Shown piece by piece: positions 1 to 7,979 of a DNA stretch of 60,750 nt. The notes under the pieces are model-generated. The model had not been told where the DNA came from. It saw only the letters and a list, made by a program, of their open reading frames with translations, and did not search any database. Within the stretch, counting starts at the first letter, position 1, and each line of letters starts with the position of its first letter. The stretch comes from Bacteroidales bacterium (GTDB lineage Bacteria; Bacteroidota; Bacteroidia; Bacteroidales; UBA3663), in assembly GCA_017449065.1 (NCBI GenBank), contig JAFSKF010000017.1, positions 1-60,750 of the forward strand, in the 5' to 3' direction. A program made the translations under genes and the position numbers.

Positions 1-251
1 CTGCTTTCATTTTTTCTTGTTTTAACTATATGAATAACGTGAAAACAGGTCTTTTAGTATTTAAACTTGAGATTTTTTTTGAACTTTTGGTAGTTTTTTA
101 TATTCGCTGAATAGTTACCTCGAAAAGTCACGTAAAGTCAGTCGAAAAGAATTAGAATTACACATAAAGAGATAAAGTTTTTGATTGAAAAAAACAGTAA
201 AGAACAGGGAAATGAACAGCGGAAGATTCGGAAATATAAATCTGTGCCTTT

Positions 252-317
252 TTGCGGCATAGTTATAAAAAAATTGCTACATAGTTATGAAAAAAATTTT
301 TCATAGTTATGCAGCAA
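252..317. repeat. 66-nt dispersed palindromic repeat, copy 1
   Basis: The element has three units around the core CATAGTTATG: two direct units (252-273, 274-296) and one inverted-like unit (297-317). Units 2 and 3 form an imperfect hairpin that begins TTGCTAC and ends GCAGCAA. It aligns without gaps to 43124-43189 with 56 of 66 identical positions, counted by eye. It contains no open frame. It may be an extragenic repeat of the REP/BIME kind; its function is unknown. Confidence 0.75.
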
Positions 318-380
318 AAAACGAATGATAATTGTGCCTGTAGTCTTTCATCCCTTCGGGATTCCCTTGGAATTACCGCC

Positions 381-544
381 GCTTCAGCGGGAACGATTTC
401 CTGCGTTCAGGAATTGCAGCTGACACAGCAGATTTCATTTCCTGCACTCCGGAGCTCGTACCGACACAGCAGATTTCATTTCCCGCATTCCGGAGTTCGC
501 ACCGACACAGCGGATTCCATTTCCCGCGTTCCGGAGTTGCTGCT
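381..544. repeat. 41-bp tandem repeat, four copies
   Basis: Three clear 41-bp units start at 422, 463 and 504, each beginning GACACAGC and containing a TTTCATTTCC/TTCCATTTCC core followed by TCCGGAG. A degenerate fourth unit precedes them at 381-421. The units abut without spacers, so this is not a CRISPR array. Confidence 0.8.
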
Positions 545-574
545 GATTCCGTCAGAACGAACTCTGGAAGATTT

Positions 575-656
575 GAAACGCTTACCCGAGAAGCAGTGAC
601 AACTCTGATGAAAAAGAAACGCTTACCCGTTAGGCAGTGCGAGGTAATGGTAAACT
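575..656. repeat. Second 41-bp-period repeat, two copies
   Basis: GAAACGCTTACCCG occurs at 575-588 and again at 616-629, exactly 41 bp apart, and each copy is followed by a similar GCAGTG segment. The sequence differs from the 381-544 repeat but has the same period. Confidence 0.6.
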
Positions 657-789
657 TGGGACAATGGCGAAGAAGGCTAAAGTATTCGTCTTGGCAAGAC
701 AAGCTTCTTAAATGAAAAAACGGAAAGTTTATGGTATATTTTTGAATTAAAGATGTTCATTTTACGTTCAAAACACAACTTTAAGGTTG

Positions 790-825
790 AAAATTTGGAT
801 AATCCAAAATTTTGTCATATATTTG
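790..825 (+). promoter_or_regulatory. Toxin-antitoxin promoter with operator palindrome
   Basis: A Bacteroidetes-type promoter is seen: TTTG at 794-797, a 20-nt gap, and TATATTTG at 818-825. This predicts a start of transcription near 831. A near-perfect palindrome at 790-812 (core TTTGGAT-A-ATCCAAA) overlaps the -33 box and the spacer, where the helix-turn-helix antitoxin would be expected to bind for autoregulation. The predicted transcript start excludes the upstream ATG at 787 as a start codon. Confidence 0.7.
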
Positions 826-846
826 CACCCAAAATCAAGACTGCAA

Positions 847-1008
847 ATGATAACAAAGAACGAGGTTCAGAAATTCCTAAACCAATTTCACGAGAAGATG
901 AAAATTTTCGGTATTTTATATCGTGATGACCGTGGAAAGAACCAAAAGACATTGGAAGAACTAGAAATTATACCATCATATAGAAGAGTGATTATTGAGG
1001 AGAAATAA
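847..1008 (+). CDS. Truncated toxin remnant of a type II TA pair
   Basis: This 53-aa protein contains the stretch KMKIFGILYRDDRGKN followed by TLEELEI. From memory this resembles the N-terminal half of short (about 100-115 aa) toxins encoded just upstream of MqsA-like antitoxins in Bacteroidales. The usual second half, with a W-V-F-G-K and Y-I-K-I segment, is absent: the frame stops after VIIEEK and the antitoxin begins 2 nt later. I chose 847 over 787 because the promoter would start transcription at about 831. It is probably an inactive remnant, although a short functional peptide cannot be excluded. The family assignment is recollection, not a search result. Confidence 0.5.
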   Translation: MITKNEVQKFLNQFHEKMKIFGILYRDDRGKNQKTLEELEIIPSYRRVIIEEK

Positions 1009-1010
1009 TT

Positions 1011-2000
1011 ATGAAAAGTTCAATTACTGGCAAAGAAATGAAACTTGTGTACGAGAAGCGTACATGGAATTTCAGAGGAGAACCGTATGAATTTATACAT
1101 ACAGCCTGGCATTGTGAAGATTCAGGCGAGCAGTTTACAAATGAAGCTCAAGATACGGCAGGATTCGTTCAGGTGACAAATCAGTATCGGGCAAAGTATG
1201 GCATTCCTTATACCGATGAGATCATTGCAGTTCGCCAAAGATATGGAATAAGCGCCGCCAAAATGTCGCTGATTCTTGGTATCGGTATCAACCAATACCG
1301 ACTGTATGAGCAAGGCGAAGTGCCAAGCGTCTCCAATGGCCGGATGATACGCTCCATCATGAACCCGAAGGTGATGATGGAACTTGTAGAAAGTTCAAGG
1401 AATGAATTAAGCCAGACAGAATATGCAAAGATTACGGCAAAAGTAAAAGCCGTTATTACAGAGAGTGAAGCCTTCAAAATGGAGCAGTATGAAATACGGC
1501 GAGTTTTCAATGTTCCTCGAGGAATGGAAAACGGCTATGCCCAAACTTCATTAATCCGACTGAAGAACGTCATGCTATATCTCTTAGAAAAGTGTGGCGA
1601 AGTTTGGTGTACCAAGATGAATAAGCTCCTCTTCTATCTGGATTTTTTGTCGTATCGTGAATATGGAATGGCGATTACAGGCTTATCCTATCGCGCCATA
1701 GACCTCGGTCCGGTTCCGGATCGATGGGATAAGGTTTATAGTGAATTTTCAGAAGTGAAACAGGAGCTCCGTCAGACCGGAGATTTCGTAGGCAGTGTGC
1801 TGATTGCTACTGAAAAAGCTGATTCTTCGTTGTTTACCGAAGACGAAATAAAGGTACTTGAGGAAGTATGTGCAAATTTCAGAGACAAGACATCTCGAGA
1901 GATTTCCCGACTGAGCCATGAAGAGAACGCCTGGATTGATTACCATGCTAATCATGAAAGGATTCCATTCAAAGAAGCCTTCAGCCTCAAAGCTATCTGA
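1011..2000 (+). CDS. MqsA-like HTH antitoxin with Panacea/SocA-like domain
   Basis: This 329-aa protein is the expected antitoxin and autorepressor of the locus. Residues 1-45 are a degenerate MqsA-type zinc ribbon: the pattern is present (TGKEMKLVYEKRT, HCEDSGEQFT) but the paired cysteines are mostly lost. Residues about 60-110 form an MqsA-type helix-turn-helix (VRQRYGISAAKMSLILGIG, YEQGEVPS). Residues about 185-320 match the DUF4065/Panacea domain (MNKLLFYLDFLSYREYG, ITGLSYRAIDLGPVP), which is known as a promiscuous toxin-neutralising module. The start at 1011 follows a GAGGAG-like site and lies 2 nt after the toxin stop. With the toxin halved, this is probably an orphan antitoxin. A hairpin terminator follows. 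Confidence 0.75.
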   Translation: MKSSITGKEMKLVYEKRTWNFRGEPYEFIHTAWHCEDSGEQFTNEAQDTAGFVQVTNQYRAKYGIPYTDEIIAVRQRYGISAAKMSLILGIGINQYRLYEQGEVPSVSNGRMIRSIMNPKVMMELVESSRNELSQTEYAKITAKVKAVITESEAFKMEQYEIRRVFNVPRGMENGYAQTSLIRLKNVMLYLLEKCGEVWCTKMNKLLFYLDFLSYREYGMAITGLSYRAIDLGPVPDRWDKVYSEFSEVKQELRQTGDFVGSVLIATEKADSSLFTEDEIKVLEEVCANFRDKTSREISRLSHEENAWIDYHANHERIPFKEAFSLKAI

Positions 2001-2035
2001 AATTAGAATCCCGCTGATTTGAATTCAGCAAGAAT

Positions 2036-2074
2036 AAAAAACGAGCCATCGGAAAATCCGACGGCTCGTTTTTT
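2036..2074. terminator. Bidirectional intrinsic terminator
   Basis: There is a 13-bp stem with one mismatch (arms 2041-2053 and 2057-2069, loop AAA), flanked by A5 on the left and T5 on the right. It can terminate both the antitoxin transcript and the convergent nifJ transcript. Confidence 0.9.
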
Positions 2075-2093
2075 ATAGAGTACCTGAGTAGTA

Positions 2094-5000
2094 TTAGTAC
2101 TCAAGCTTGGTCTGACGCACGTAAGTAGCGTAACGCTTCTTAGCCATTGCCTCAGCCTCTGAGAAGAGTTCTGCTGCCTCAGCCGGGAACTGCTTCATAA
2201 CAGAAGCGTAGCGAACCTCGCCCTTCAGGAAGTCCTGGAACTTAGCCCAATCCGGTTCCTTAGAATCGAGGATGAATGGGTTCTTGCCCTCTGCCTCCAA
2301 TGCTGGATTGAAGCGCCACAAGTGCCAGTAACCGCACTCAACAGCCTTAGCCTCCTCAGCCTGGCTCTTACCCATACCGGCCTTCAAGCCATGGTTGATA
2401 CATGGAGCATAGCCAATGATGAGAGATGGTCCAGGATAAGCCTCTGCCTCCTTGATAGCCTTCAAGGTCTGAGCCTGATCAGCACCCATAGCAATCTGAG
2501 CTACATAAACGTAACCGTAGGTAGTGGCAATCATACCCAGATCCTTCTTGCGTACACGCTTGCCGGAAGCGGCAAACTTAGCGATAGCACCAAGAGGAGT
2601 AGCCTTAGAAGACTGACCACCGGTGTTCGAGTAAACCTCAGTATCGATAACGAATACGTTTACATCCTCGCCGGATGCAATCACATGATCGAGACCGCCG
2701 TAACCGATATCGTAAGAAGCACCGTCACCGCCAATGATCCACTGGCTGCGCTTAACGAGGTGATCCTTATAGAGCAGGATGTTCTTGCAATAGTCGCAAC
2801 CGCAAGCCTCGCAACCGGCAACAATCTGTGGAGCCAGTTCCTTAGTAGCGGCAGCATCGTTCTGCTTCTCGATCCACTGCTTGAAGAGACCCTTCAGCTC
2901 GTCGCTGCAGCAAGTGCACTCCTGAGCCTCGGTCATCAGCTTGGTGAGGCGCTGCTTCATCTTCTTGTTGGCAATAGCCATACCCAAACCGAACTCGCAG
3001 AAGTCCTCGAACAACGAGTTAGCCCATGCAGGACCCTGACCCTTAGCGTTGGTGGTGTAAGGAGTAGATGGAACAGAACCAGAGTAGATAGAAGAGCAAC
3101 CAGTAGCGTTGGCAACGATTTCACGATCACCGAACAACTGAGAAATCAACTTCACGTATGGAGTCTCACCGCAACCTGCGCAAGCACCTGAGAACTCGAA
3201 CAGAGGCTGTGCGAACTGAGAGTTCTTAACGTTTGAAGTGATGTCAACCAGATCCTGCTTAGAAGTAACCTTCTCAACGCAGTACTGCCACTGAGCAGCC
3301 TCCTTAGCAGCCTCAGCTGAAGAATCGTCGTATGGCTTCATGGTGAGAGCCGGACCACCCAACTTCGGATTGCCAGGACAAACATCAGCACAGTTGCCGC
3401 AAGCCAGACAGTCCTTAACGCCAACCTGCATGGTGAAGAACATACCCTTCATGGTGGCAGGAGCCTTCATTTCGATAGTCTCGCCGGTGAAGCCTTCCTT
3501 CTCCTCTGCGGTCATAACGAATGGACGGATACAAGCGTGAGGACAAACATAAGCACACTTGTTACACTGGATACACTTGCTGGAATCCCAAACTGGAACG
3601 AAAGCACCTACGCCGCGCTTCTCGAACTTGGCTGTGCCAGGATGCCATGTACCATCCTCGATACCCTTGAACGAAGAAACTGGGAGCAAGTCTCCGTCCT
3701 GAGCGTTGATAGGACGAACCACCTTGTTGATGAAGTCGTCACCATCGGTGTAAACCTTAGGCTGAGCTTCCAAAGATGCCCATGCCGGATCGACTGCCAA
3801 CTCCTTGTACTCGCCACCGCGATCGACAGCAGCATAGTTCTTGTTGACAACATCCTCACCCTTCTTGCCATAAGACTTCACGATGAAGTGCTTCATTTCC
3901 TCAACGGCCTGCTCAACAGGAATAACGCCCGTGATGCGGAAGAATGCAGACTGGAGGATGGTGTTGGTACGGTTGCCCAAACCGATCTCCTGAGCAATCT
4001 TGGTAGCGTTGATGTAGTAAACCTTCACATGCTTCTGAGCCAGAACGGCCTTCACCTTGTTAGGAATGTTGTTGATGAGTTCCTCACCTTCCCAGATGGT
4101 GTTCAACAGGAAGGTACCGCCATCCTGAATACCACGGGTAACATCGTACATGTTCAGGTAAGCCTGCTGGTGGCAAGCCACGAAGTTTGGTGTGGTTACC
4201 AAGTAGGTAGAACGGATAGGATCGTCACCGAAACGGAGGTGTGAGCAGGTGAAACCACCGGACTTCTTCGAGTCGTAAGAGAAGTATGCCTGGCAATACT
4301 TATCGGTTGTCTCACCGATAATCTTGACAGAGTTCTTGTTAGCACCAACGGTACCATCAGCACCCAAACCGTAGAACTTAGCCTGGAACAAACCTGCAGG
4401 AGCGACAGAAACCTCTTCGCCTACTGGGAGGCTGGTGAAGGTAACATCGTCGTCGATACCCAAAGTGAAGTGGTTCTTAGGCTCGTTCAATGCGAGGTTC
4501 TCGTAAACAGCGATGATCTGAGCAGGTGTGGTATCGTTTGAACCCAAGCCATAGCGGCCACCTACAACCTTGATGCTGTTCAACAGACCCAGTTCACTCA
4601 AAGCGTCAACTACGTCGAGGTAGAGAGGCTCAGAGTTAGCACCTGGCTCCTTGGTACGATCGAGAACGCAAATCTTCTTAACAGAAGCAGGAAGAGCCTC
4701 CTTCAAGTACTTCAAAGAGAATGGACGGTAGAGGTGAACAGAAATCAAGCCAACCTTCTCGCCCTTAGCTGCCTTGTAGTCGATAACTTCCTTGATGCAC
4801 TCGGTGGAAGAACCCATTGCGATGATGACATTCTCCGCATCTGGTGCTCCGTAGTAATCGAATGGACGATGCTTGCGACCTGTGATGGCGCTAACCTGAT
4901 CCATATACTTGGCAACAATGTCAGGAACGGCATTGTAGTATGGGTTGGAAGACTCACGATGAGCAAAGAATACGTCTGGATTCTCAGCCATACCGCGCAT

Positions 5001-5642
5001 CTCAGGATGCTCTGGAGAAAGTGCGCGCTCGCGGAATTCCTTTACAGCCTGCCAGTCAACCAATGGACGCAAATCCTCCTGATCCACTACCTCGATCTTC
5101 TGATACTCGTGAGAAGTACGGAAACCATCGAAGAAGTTCAGGAAAGGAACACGGCTGGTGAGAGTAGCCAAGTGTGCTACAGCTGCCAGATCCATTACCT
5201 CCTGTACAGAACCTTCAGCCAACATGGCGAAACCGGTCTGACGGCAAGCCATAACGTCCTGATGATCGCCAAAGATACAAAGAGCGTGTGAAGCCAAAGT
5301 ACGAGCTGAAACATGGAATACTGACGGAATCAATTCACCGGCAATCTTATACATGTTAGGAATCATGAGAAGCAGACCCTGCGATGCGGTGAAAGTGGTG
5401 GTAAGAGCACCAGCCTGCAATGAACCGTGAACGGCACCAGCGGCGCCACCCTCAGACTGCATTTCCTGTACGAGAACGGTCTCGCCAAACAGGTTCTTGC
5501 GGCCCTGAGCTGCCCATTCGTCCACATTCTCGGCCATCGGTGATGATGGAGTGATAGGATAAATAGCTGCAACTTCGCTGAACATATACGCAATATGCGC
5601 AGCTGCAGTATTACCATCACATGTCATAAATTTTTTAGCCAT
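2094..5642 (-). CDS. nifJ: Pyruvate:ferredoxin (flavodoxin) oxidoreductase
   Basis: This single-chain 1182-aa enzyme oxidatively decarboxylates pyruvate to acetyl-CoA and CO2 and reduces ferredoxin or flavodoxin in the cytoplasm. The N-terminal pyrimidine-binding region begins near residue 10 (YPITPSSPMAENVDEWA). Two 4Fe-4S motifs lie near residues 694 (CIQCNKCAYVCPHAC) and 749 (CLACGNCADVCPG). The proximal cluster cysteines include GACAGCGETPY near 822. The TPP-binding motif GDGASYDIGYGGLDHV is near 975. Length is typical of the homodimeric PFOR family. The ATPase gene lies 71 bp upstream on the same strand and a terminator lies downstream. I saw no strong promoter in the 71-bp gap. Confidence 0.97.
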   Translation of the reverse strand: MAKKFMTCDGNTAAAHIAYMFSEVAAIYPITPSSPMAENVDEWAAQGRKNLFGETVLVQEMQSEGGAAGAVHGSLQAGALTTTFTASQGLLLMIPNMYKIAGELIPSVFHVSARTLASHALCIFGDHQDVMACRQTGFAMLAEGSVQEVMDLAAVAHLATLTSRVPFLNFFDGFRTSHEYQKIEVVDQEDLRPLVDWQAVKEFRERALSPEHPEMRGMAENPDVFFAHRESSNPYYNAVPDIVAKYMDQVSAITGRKHRPFDYYGAPDAENVIIAMGSSTECIKEVIDYKAAKGEKVGLISVHLYRPFSLKYLKEALPASVKKICVLDRTKEPGANSEPLYLDVVDALSELGLLNSIKVVGGRYGLGSNDTTPAQIIAVYENLALNEPKNHFTLGIDDDVTFTSLPVGEEVSVAPAGLFQAKFYGLGADGTVGANKNSVKIIGETTDKYCQAYFSYDSKKSGGFTCSHLRFGDDPIRSTYLVTTPNFVACHQQAYLNMYDVTRGIQDGGTFLLNTIWEGEELINNIPNKVKAVLAQKHVKVYYINATKIAQEIGLGNRTNTILQSAFFRITGVIPVEQAVEEMKHFIVKSYGKKGEDVVNKNYAAVDRGGEYKELAVDPAWASLEAQPKVYTDGDDFINKVVRPINAQDGDLLPVSSFKGIEDGTWHPGTAKFEKRGVGAFVPVWDSSKCIQCNKCAYVCPHACIRPFVMTAEEKEGFTGETIEMKAPATMKGMFFTMQVGVKDCLACGNCADVCPGNPKLGGPALTMKPYDDSSAEAAKEAAQWQYCVEKVTSKQDLVDITSNVKNSQFAQPLFEFSGACAGCGETPYVKLISQLFGDREIVANATGCSSIYSGSVPSTPYTTNAKGQGPAWANSLFEDFCEFGLGMAIANKKMKQRLTKLMTEAQECTCCSDELKGLFKQWIEKQNDAAATKELAPQIVAGCEACGCDYCKNILLYKDHLVKRSQWIIGGDGASYDIGYGGLDHVIASGEDVNVFVIDTEVYSNTGGQSSKATPLGAIAKFAASGKRVRKKDLGMIATTYGYVYVAQIAMGADQAQTLKAIKEAEAYPGPSLIIGYAPCINHGLKAGMGKSQAEEAKAVECGYWHLWRFNPALEAEGKNPFILDSKEPDWAKFQDFLKGEVRYASVMKQFPAEAAELFSEAEAMAKKRYATYVRQTKLEY

Positions 5643-5713
5643 TGTGATTAGTGTTAAAAAAGATTAGTTGAACAATAAAGATTATTTGGGTTGTATTTTC
5701 AAAACATTATATA

Positions 5714-6898
5714 TTAATATAGGAAACCGAACAACCAGAGCGGGATGACATTGTCGTGCCCGATCTCGTAATTATCGATAGCATAGAAATACTCCGGATT
5801 GTTCTTGGTGCGCACTACCCAATCGCAAACACGGAACCGATCTTTCTGGTTCACAAGGAACTGAACGTTGCGTTCGTTCGATTTGTTCAGACGGTTATTG
5901 TAGTGCAACATATTGTAGAAGAAAGTTTCGCGCAACTGACGCGGCTCAACTTCGTTCAGACAGGTCGGGAACAGGATGTTCGTGTTGTGCATGTAAACCA
6001 CTGCGGGTTTCTTGGGGAACGATTCCTCGACCGTATAAAGCATATTGATCAAACGGGCCTCTTTCAGATAAGAAAGATAGTTGACAACCGTAGCACGACT
6101 GGTTTCGATGCTCTTTGCCAAAAGGCTGACATTGGGCGAACAAGGCGCCTCTTGAGCCAGAATGTGAAGCAATTTCTTGAGTTTTGGCAGATAACCCAAC
6201 TCGATCTCCTTCAGGAAAAGAATATCGACCTCAAGCATGGTATTCATGTTCTTGATCAGCATCTCCGAATAGTTCTTCTTTTCGAGGAAGAAAGGATAAT
6301 AGCCATGATGGATGTAATCCTTGAAATAGTTGAGCGGCTTAATCTGACCGCAAATATCTGCAGCAATCTGGGCATGGTTGGCCAGAATCTCTTCGTAAGA
6401 ATAAGGGCGGAAATTGGTTCCTGCCATCAGATTCACATACTCTCGGAAGGAGAATCCTCGCAAGTTGTAGCTGTCGCAAATTCCATTCAATTCGGGATTG
6501 GCCTCCTTCAGGCGCATCACGGTGCTACCGGCAAAGATAACCTGAATCTTGGGATACTGGTCGTAAATAAACTTGAGTTCCTTACTCCAATTCGGATACT
6601 TGAAAATTTCATCAATCAGAAGCGTTCGTCCTCCCTGCTGCTGAAAATTCGACACGAATTCGCGCAACGTGTGGGTAAAGAAATAGAAATGGTTCATGTT
6701 GATGTAAAGGCAGCGACGATCGTCCGGGCCATATTTTTCCAGGGCATACTGCAATAAGAAGGTAGTTTTACCCACTCCACGGCTACCCTTGATGCCGATT
6801 AAACGACTGCTCCAATTAATCTCATCAATCAAGCCACGTCGTACAGGACTGTACACGTGCTCCACGAGGTACTTGTGTGTTCTGTAAAATGTCTCCAC
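5714..6898 (-). CDS. AAA family ATPase with DUF4143 domain
   Basis: This 394-aa protein has a P-loop GSRGVGKTT at residues 38-46 and a Walker B LLIDE at 93-97. The C-terminal half looks like DUF4143, with a winged-helix-like segment (ETSRATVVNYLSYLKEARLI). This is the AAA_14/DUF4143 family, common in Bacteroidales and of unknown cellular role. It has its own promoter at 6927-6957. Nothing in the context points to a specific function. The family assignment is fairly sure; the function is not. Confidence 0.85.
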   Translation of the reverse strand: METFYRTHKYLVEHVYSPVRRGLIDEINWSSRLIGIKGSRGVGKTTFLLQYALEKYGPDDRRCLYINMNHFYFFTHTLREFVSNFQQQGGRTLLIDEIFKYPNWSKELKFIYDQYPKIQVIFAGSTVMRLKEANPELNGICDSYNLRGFSFREYVNLMAGTNFRPYSYEEILANHAQIAADICGQIKPLNYFKDYIHHGYYPFFLEKKNYSEMLIKNMNTMLEVDILFLKEIELGYLPKLKKLLHILAQEAPCSPNVSLLAKSIETSRATVVNYLSYLKEARLINMLYTVEESFPKKPAVVYMHNTNILFPTCLNEVEPRQLRETFFYNMLHYNNRLNKSNERNVQFLVNQKDRFRVCDWVVRTKNNPEYFYAIDNYEIGHDNVIPLWLFGFLY

Positions 6899-6926
6899 TT
6901 CGATTAGTATATTTAGAATTCGGGTG

Positions 6927-6957
6927 CAAATATAATTAAATTATTTCTATTTGCAAA
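6927..6957 (-). promoter_or_regulatory. Promoter of the DUF4143 ATPase gene
   Basis: On the minus strand, TTTG (6957-6954), a 19-nt gap, and TATATTTG (6934-6927). Transcription would start about 6920, giving a leader of roughly 20 nt. Confidence 0.75.
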
Positions 6958-7040
6958 GTCAATCTGTCATTTTTTTTTGAAAAAACGAAAAATAATTCAT
7001 TTTCGGGGGAAAATCGGGGGTTGCGCAACCGGTTGCTCGT

Positions 7041-7970
7041 CTATTTTTGTGCAAAATTCACGTAAAGTTCCTGCACTTGCGACACTTTTTCAGCCGGAGG
7101 AACCGAAGCATCGATCCAATGGATGGGCACACCTCTCCTTTCCATGCCCCGGAACCACGTCATCTGCCGCTTGGCAAACTGATGGATGGCAATTTCCAGT
7201 TGGCGGAACATTTCTTCGTAACTGAGCTGACCGATAACGTACAACGTGAGATATTTGTATTCAAGGCCATAGTAAATCAGATCTTCAGGTTGGACCGTCT
7301 TCAGCAACTCGCGCACCTCATCGACCATCCCCGCCTCCAGACGCTCGTGCAGACGGCGGGTAATCTTTTCCCGACGAAGTTCCCGATCGATGCTGATTCC
7401 GACAACCAGGCTCGGAACGGCAGGATAGCCCGTAAGGGTTTCAGCATGGGTCTGATAATAATCCCGGATTTCGATTTCACGGATAGCACGTTTGGCGGTG
7501 TCCGTGTCGGTGGTATTATGCAGGGTCTTGTAGGTCTTCAGGATTTCCGTCAGTTCTTCCAGACTCTTCCCTTCCAACCTGCGACGAAGTTCCGGATTCT
7601 CCGGCACCTCGTGCATTTCGTAGCCGCGAAGCACCGATTCGACATACAAACCGCTACCGCCGCAGAGAACGGGCAATTTTCCCCGGGAAAGCATATCGCT
7701 ATAGACCCGGTGAAAATCCTGCTGGTACTCGTAAATACTATATTTATACCCGGGTTCGCGAATATCGATCAAATGGCAGGGCACTTCTTTCAGTACCTTG
7801 CCATCTGTATCTCTGATGATGTAGTCTTCCAGATCTTTGCCGGTGCCTAACGTCATTCCCCGATAGACCTGACGCGAATCAGCACTGATTACTTCCGTAT
7901 CGAATGCCAGCGCAACGTCAACCGCCAATCTGGTCTTTCCGCTGGCAGTCGGTCCAACAATAGTTATCAT
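7041..7970 (-). CDS. miaA: tRNA dimethylallyltransferase (MiaA family)
   Basis: This 309-aa protein would transfer a dimethylallyl group to N6 of A37 in tRNAs that read UNN codons. The P-loop GPTASGKT lies at residues 6-13, followed by SADSRQVYRGM and GGSGLY, all characteristic of MiaA. The C-terminal region keeps the FAKRQMTWFRG motif. It starts 9 nt after the gldN stop, so it is probably co-transcribed with the T9SS genes. From memory, Bacteroidetes often carry two MiaA-like genes; which of the two this is cannot be told from the window. Confidence 0.9.
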   Translation of the reverse strand: MITIVGPTASGKTRLAVDVALAFDTEVISADSRQVYRGMTLGTGKDLEDYIIRDTDGKVLKEVPCHLIDIREPGYKYSIYEYQQDFHRVYSDMLSRGKLPVLCGGSGLYVESVLRGYEMHEVPENPELRRRLEGKSLEELTEILKTYKTLHNTTDTDTAKRAIREIEIRDYYQTHAETLTGYPAVPSLVVGISIDRELRREKITRRLHERLEAGMVDEVRELLKTVQPEDLIYYGLEYKYLTLYVIGQLSYEEMFRQLEIAIHQFAKRQMTWFRGMERRGVPIHWIDASVPPAEKVSQVQELYVNFAQK

Positions 7971-7979
7971 TTGAATAAG

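Larger units (their letters stand above)
1..846. other. Non-coding, repeat-rich left region
   Basis: No convincing gene is present before 847. The first 250 bases are AT-rich and featureless. They are followed by a 66-nt palindromic repeat (252-317), two blocks of tandem repeats with a 41-bp period (381-544 and 575-656), and then AT-rich sequence that ends in the toxin-antitoxin promoter. Two open frames (309-599 plus, 373-702 minus) consist almost entirely of the tandem repeat and look spurious. Confidence 0.7.

Noticed and set aside
381..544. Possible CRISPR array
   Set aside because: The repeat units are directly adjacent without unique spacers, the copies diverge and no cas genes are present.
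309..702. Two open frames (309-599 plus, 373-702 minus) over the left repeats
   Set aside because: They encode mostly the 41-bp repeat read in different frames, have no promoter or family resemblance, and overlap each other on opposite strands.
787..846. Upstream ATG at 787 as toxin start
   Set aside because: The consensus promoter places transcription start near 831, downstream of this codon.
2322..5291. Long plus-strand open frames inside nifJ (for example 2322-3191, 3537-4244, 4734-5291)
   Set aside because: Antisense shadows of a strongly conserved gene; low-complexity translations with no recognisable domains.
5756..6757. 333-aa plus-strand frame opposite the DUF4143 ATPase
   Set aside because: The minus strand carries Walker motifs and a consensus promoter; the plus frame has neither.
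7020..7040. Perfect palindrome GGTTGCGCAACC next to the miaA stop as terminator
   Set aside because: No T-run follows on either strand at the right distance; it is too short to call.
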